Positions 5,665 to 5,844 of a DNA stretch of 5,844 bases are shown here, piece after piece (the first letter of the stretch is position 1; every line of letters starts with the position of its first letter). The translations under genes and the position numbers were made by a program. This stretch comes from Reyranella sp. (GTDB lineage Bacteria > Pseudomonadota > Alphaproteobacteria > Reyranellales > Reyranellaceae): contig JAUXST010000232.1 in the NCBI GenBank assembly GCA_030679805.1, forward strand, positions 1 to 5,844, in the 5' to 3' direction. The notes beneath the pieces were generated by a model. It was not told where the DNA came from, made no database searches, and was given only the letters and a program-made list of their open reading frames with translations.

Positions 5665-5844
5665 CTAGGCTGCAACCAACCCGGCGTGGCTGTTGGCATC
5701 GAGAGGCAAGCCCCGCCAGCGTAGGGACAGGCGGCGGGTCGACAGGCTGACGCGCGCACGCACGATGGTCGGATTGCGTGCGAGAAGGCTCTCGATGAGC
5801 CAGACGCAAGCGGCACAATCCAGGCCGTCGATCAGCAGGTCGAG
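5665..5844 (-). pseudogene. ccoI: N-terminal metal-binding domain of CcoI/FixI, cut off by in-frame TAG and by the window edge
   Basis: Read on the - strand from the window edge, this frame gives 59 residues and then TAG (5665-5667). It contains LLIDGLDCAACVWLIESLL, the CxxC (C-A-A-C) heavy-metal-associated motif with the downstream VWLIE typical of CcoI/FixI. A strand-rich part follows (TIVRARVSLSTRRLSLRW), ending LVAA. Directly after the stop and in the same frame comes GFRLAPYEA, the normal junction between the metal-binding domain and helix 1 in this family. The domain therefore belongs to the same gene as the ATPase core downstream. No frameshift is involved; one base change (for example TTG to TAG, since Leu is usual before Gly-Phe/Tyr here) explains the break. 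The true 5' end of the gene lies outside the window. Confidence 0.85.

Noticed and set aside
5653..5667. Amber recoding (for example pyrrolysine) as explanation of the ccoI TAG
   Set aside because: Three nearby genes (ending at 830, 2133 and 2413) use TAG as an ordinary stop just before the next ribosome site, so genome-wide reassignment is unlikely. A local mutation is simpler.

Overview
The window is GC-rich DNA (strong G/C preference at third codon positions) of the kind found in an alphaproteobacterium, probably Rhodospirillales-like or rhizobial. This placement is an inference from two things: the phage lysis families present (3TM holin, DUF6127) and a ccoI-ccoS cytochrome cbb3 maturation cluster. 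It holds two convergent blocks that meet at about 3374-3392.

Left block, + strand (492-3373): the distal end of a prophage or phage-like late operon. It contains a small tail-associated protein, a 313-aa tail fibre-like protein, two very small ORFs (62 and 52 aa), a DUF6127-type small membrane protein (89 aa), a 3TM holin (156 aa) and a GH24 endolysin (157 aa). The genes are tightly packed, two junctions are ATGA overlaps, and most starts have clear Shine-Dalgarno sequences, so this looks like one late transcript running from tail to lysis. Bases 1-491 upstream carry no convincing gene. They contain weak coding-like traces, including a minus-strand frame interrupted by one TAG.

Right block, - strand (5844 down to 3393): host respiratory genes. 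First comes a CcoI/FixI copper P1B-type ATPase, split by an in-frame amber codon at 5665-5667 between its N-terminal CxxC metal-binding domain and its eight-helix catalytic core. It is followed by ccoS (46 aa, start overlapping the ccoI stop as TGATG) and a 62-aa two-helix membrane protein. CcoI delivers copper for the CcoN subunit of cbb3 oxidase and CcoS is needed for cofactor insertion, so the block serves microaerobic respiration. A strong 13-bp hairpin at 3378-3408 lies between the convergent blocks and overlaps the last codons of the small membrane gene. It is probably the shared transcription terminator.

The most noteworthy observation is the amber codon in ccoI: everything else needed for a working pump is intact on both sides of it. 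No RNA genes, CRISPR arrays, integrase or complete insertion sequence were seen. I did not find a clearly new biological system. The best candidates for unknown function are the small ORFs of the lysis region and the small membrane protein after ccoS.
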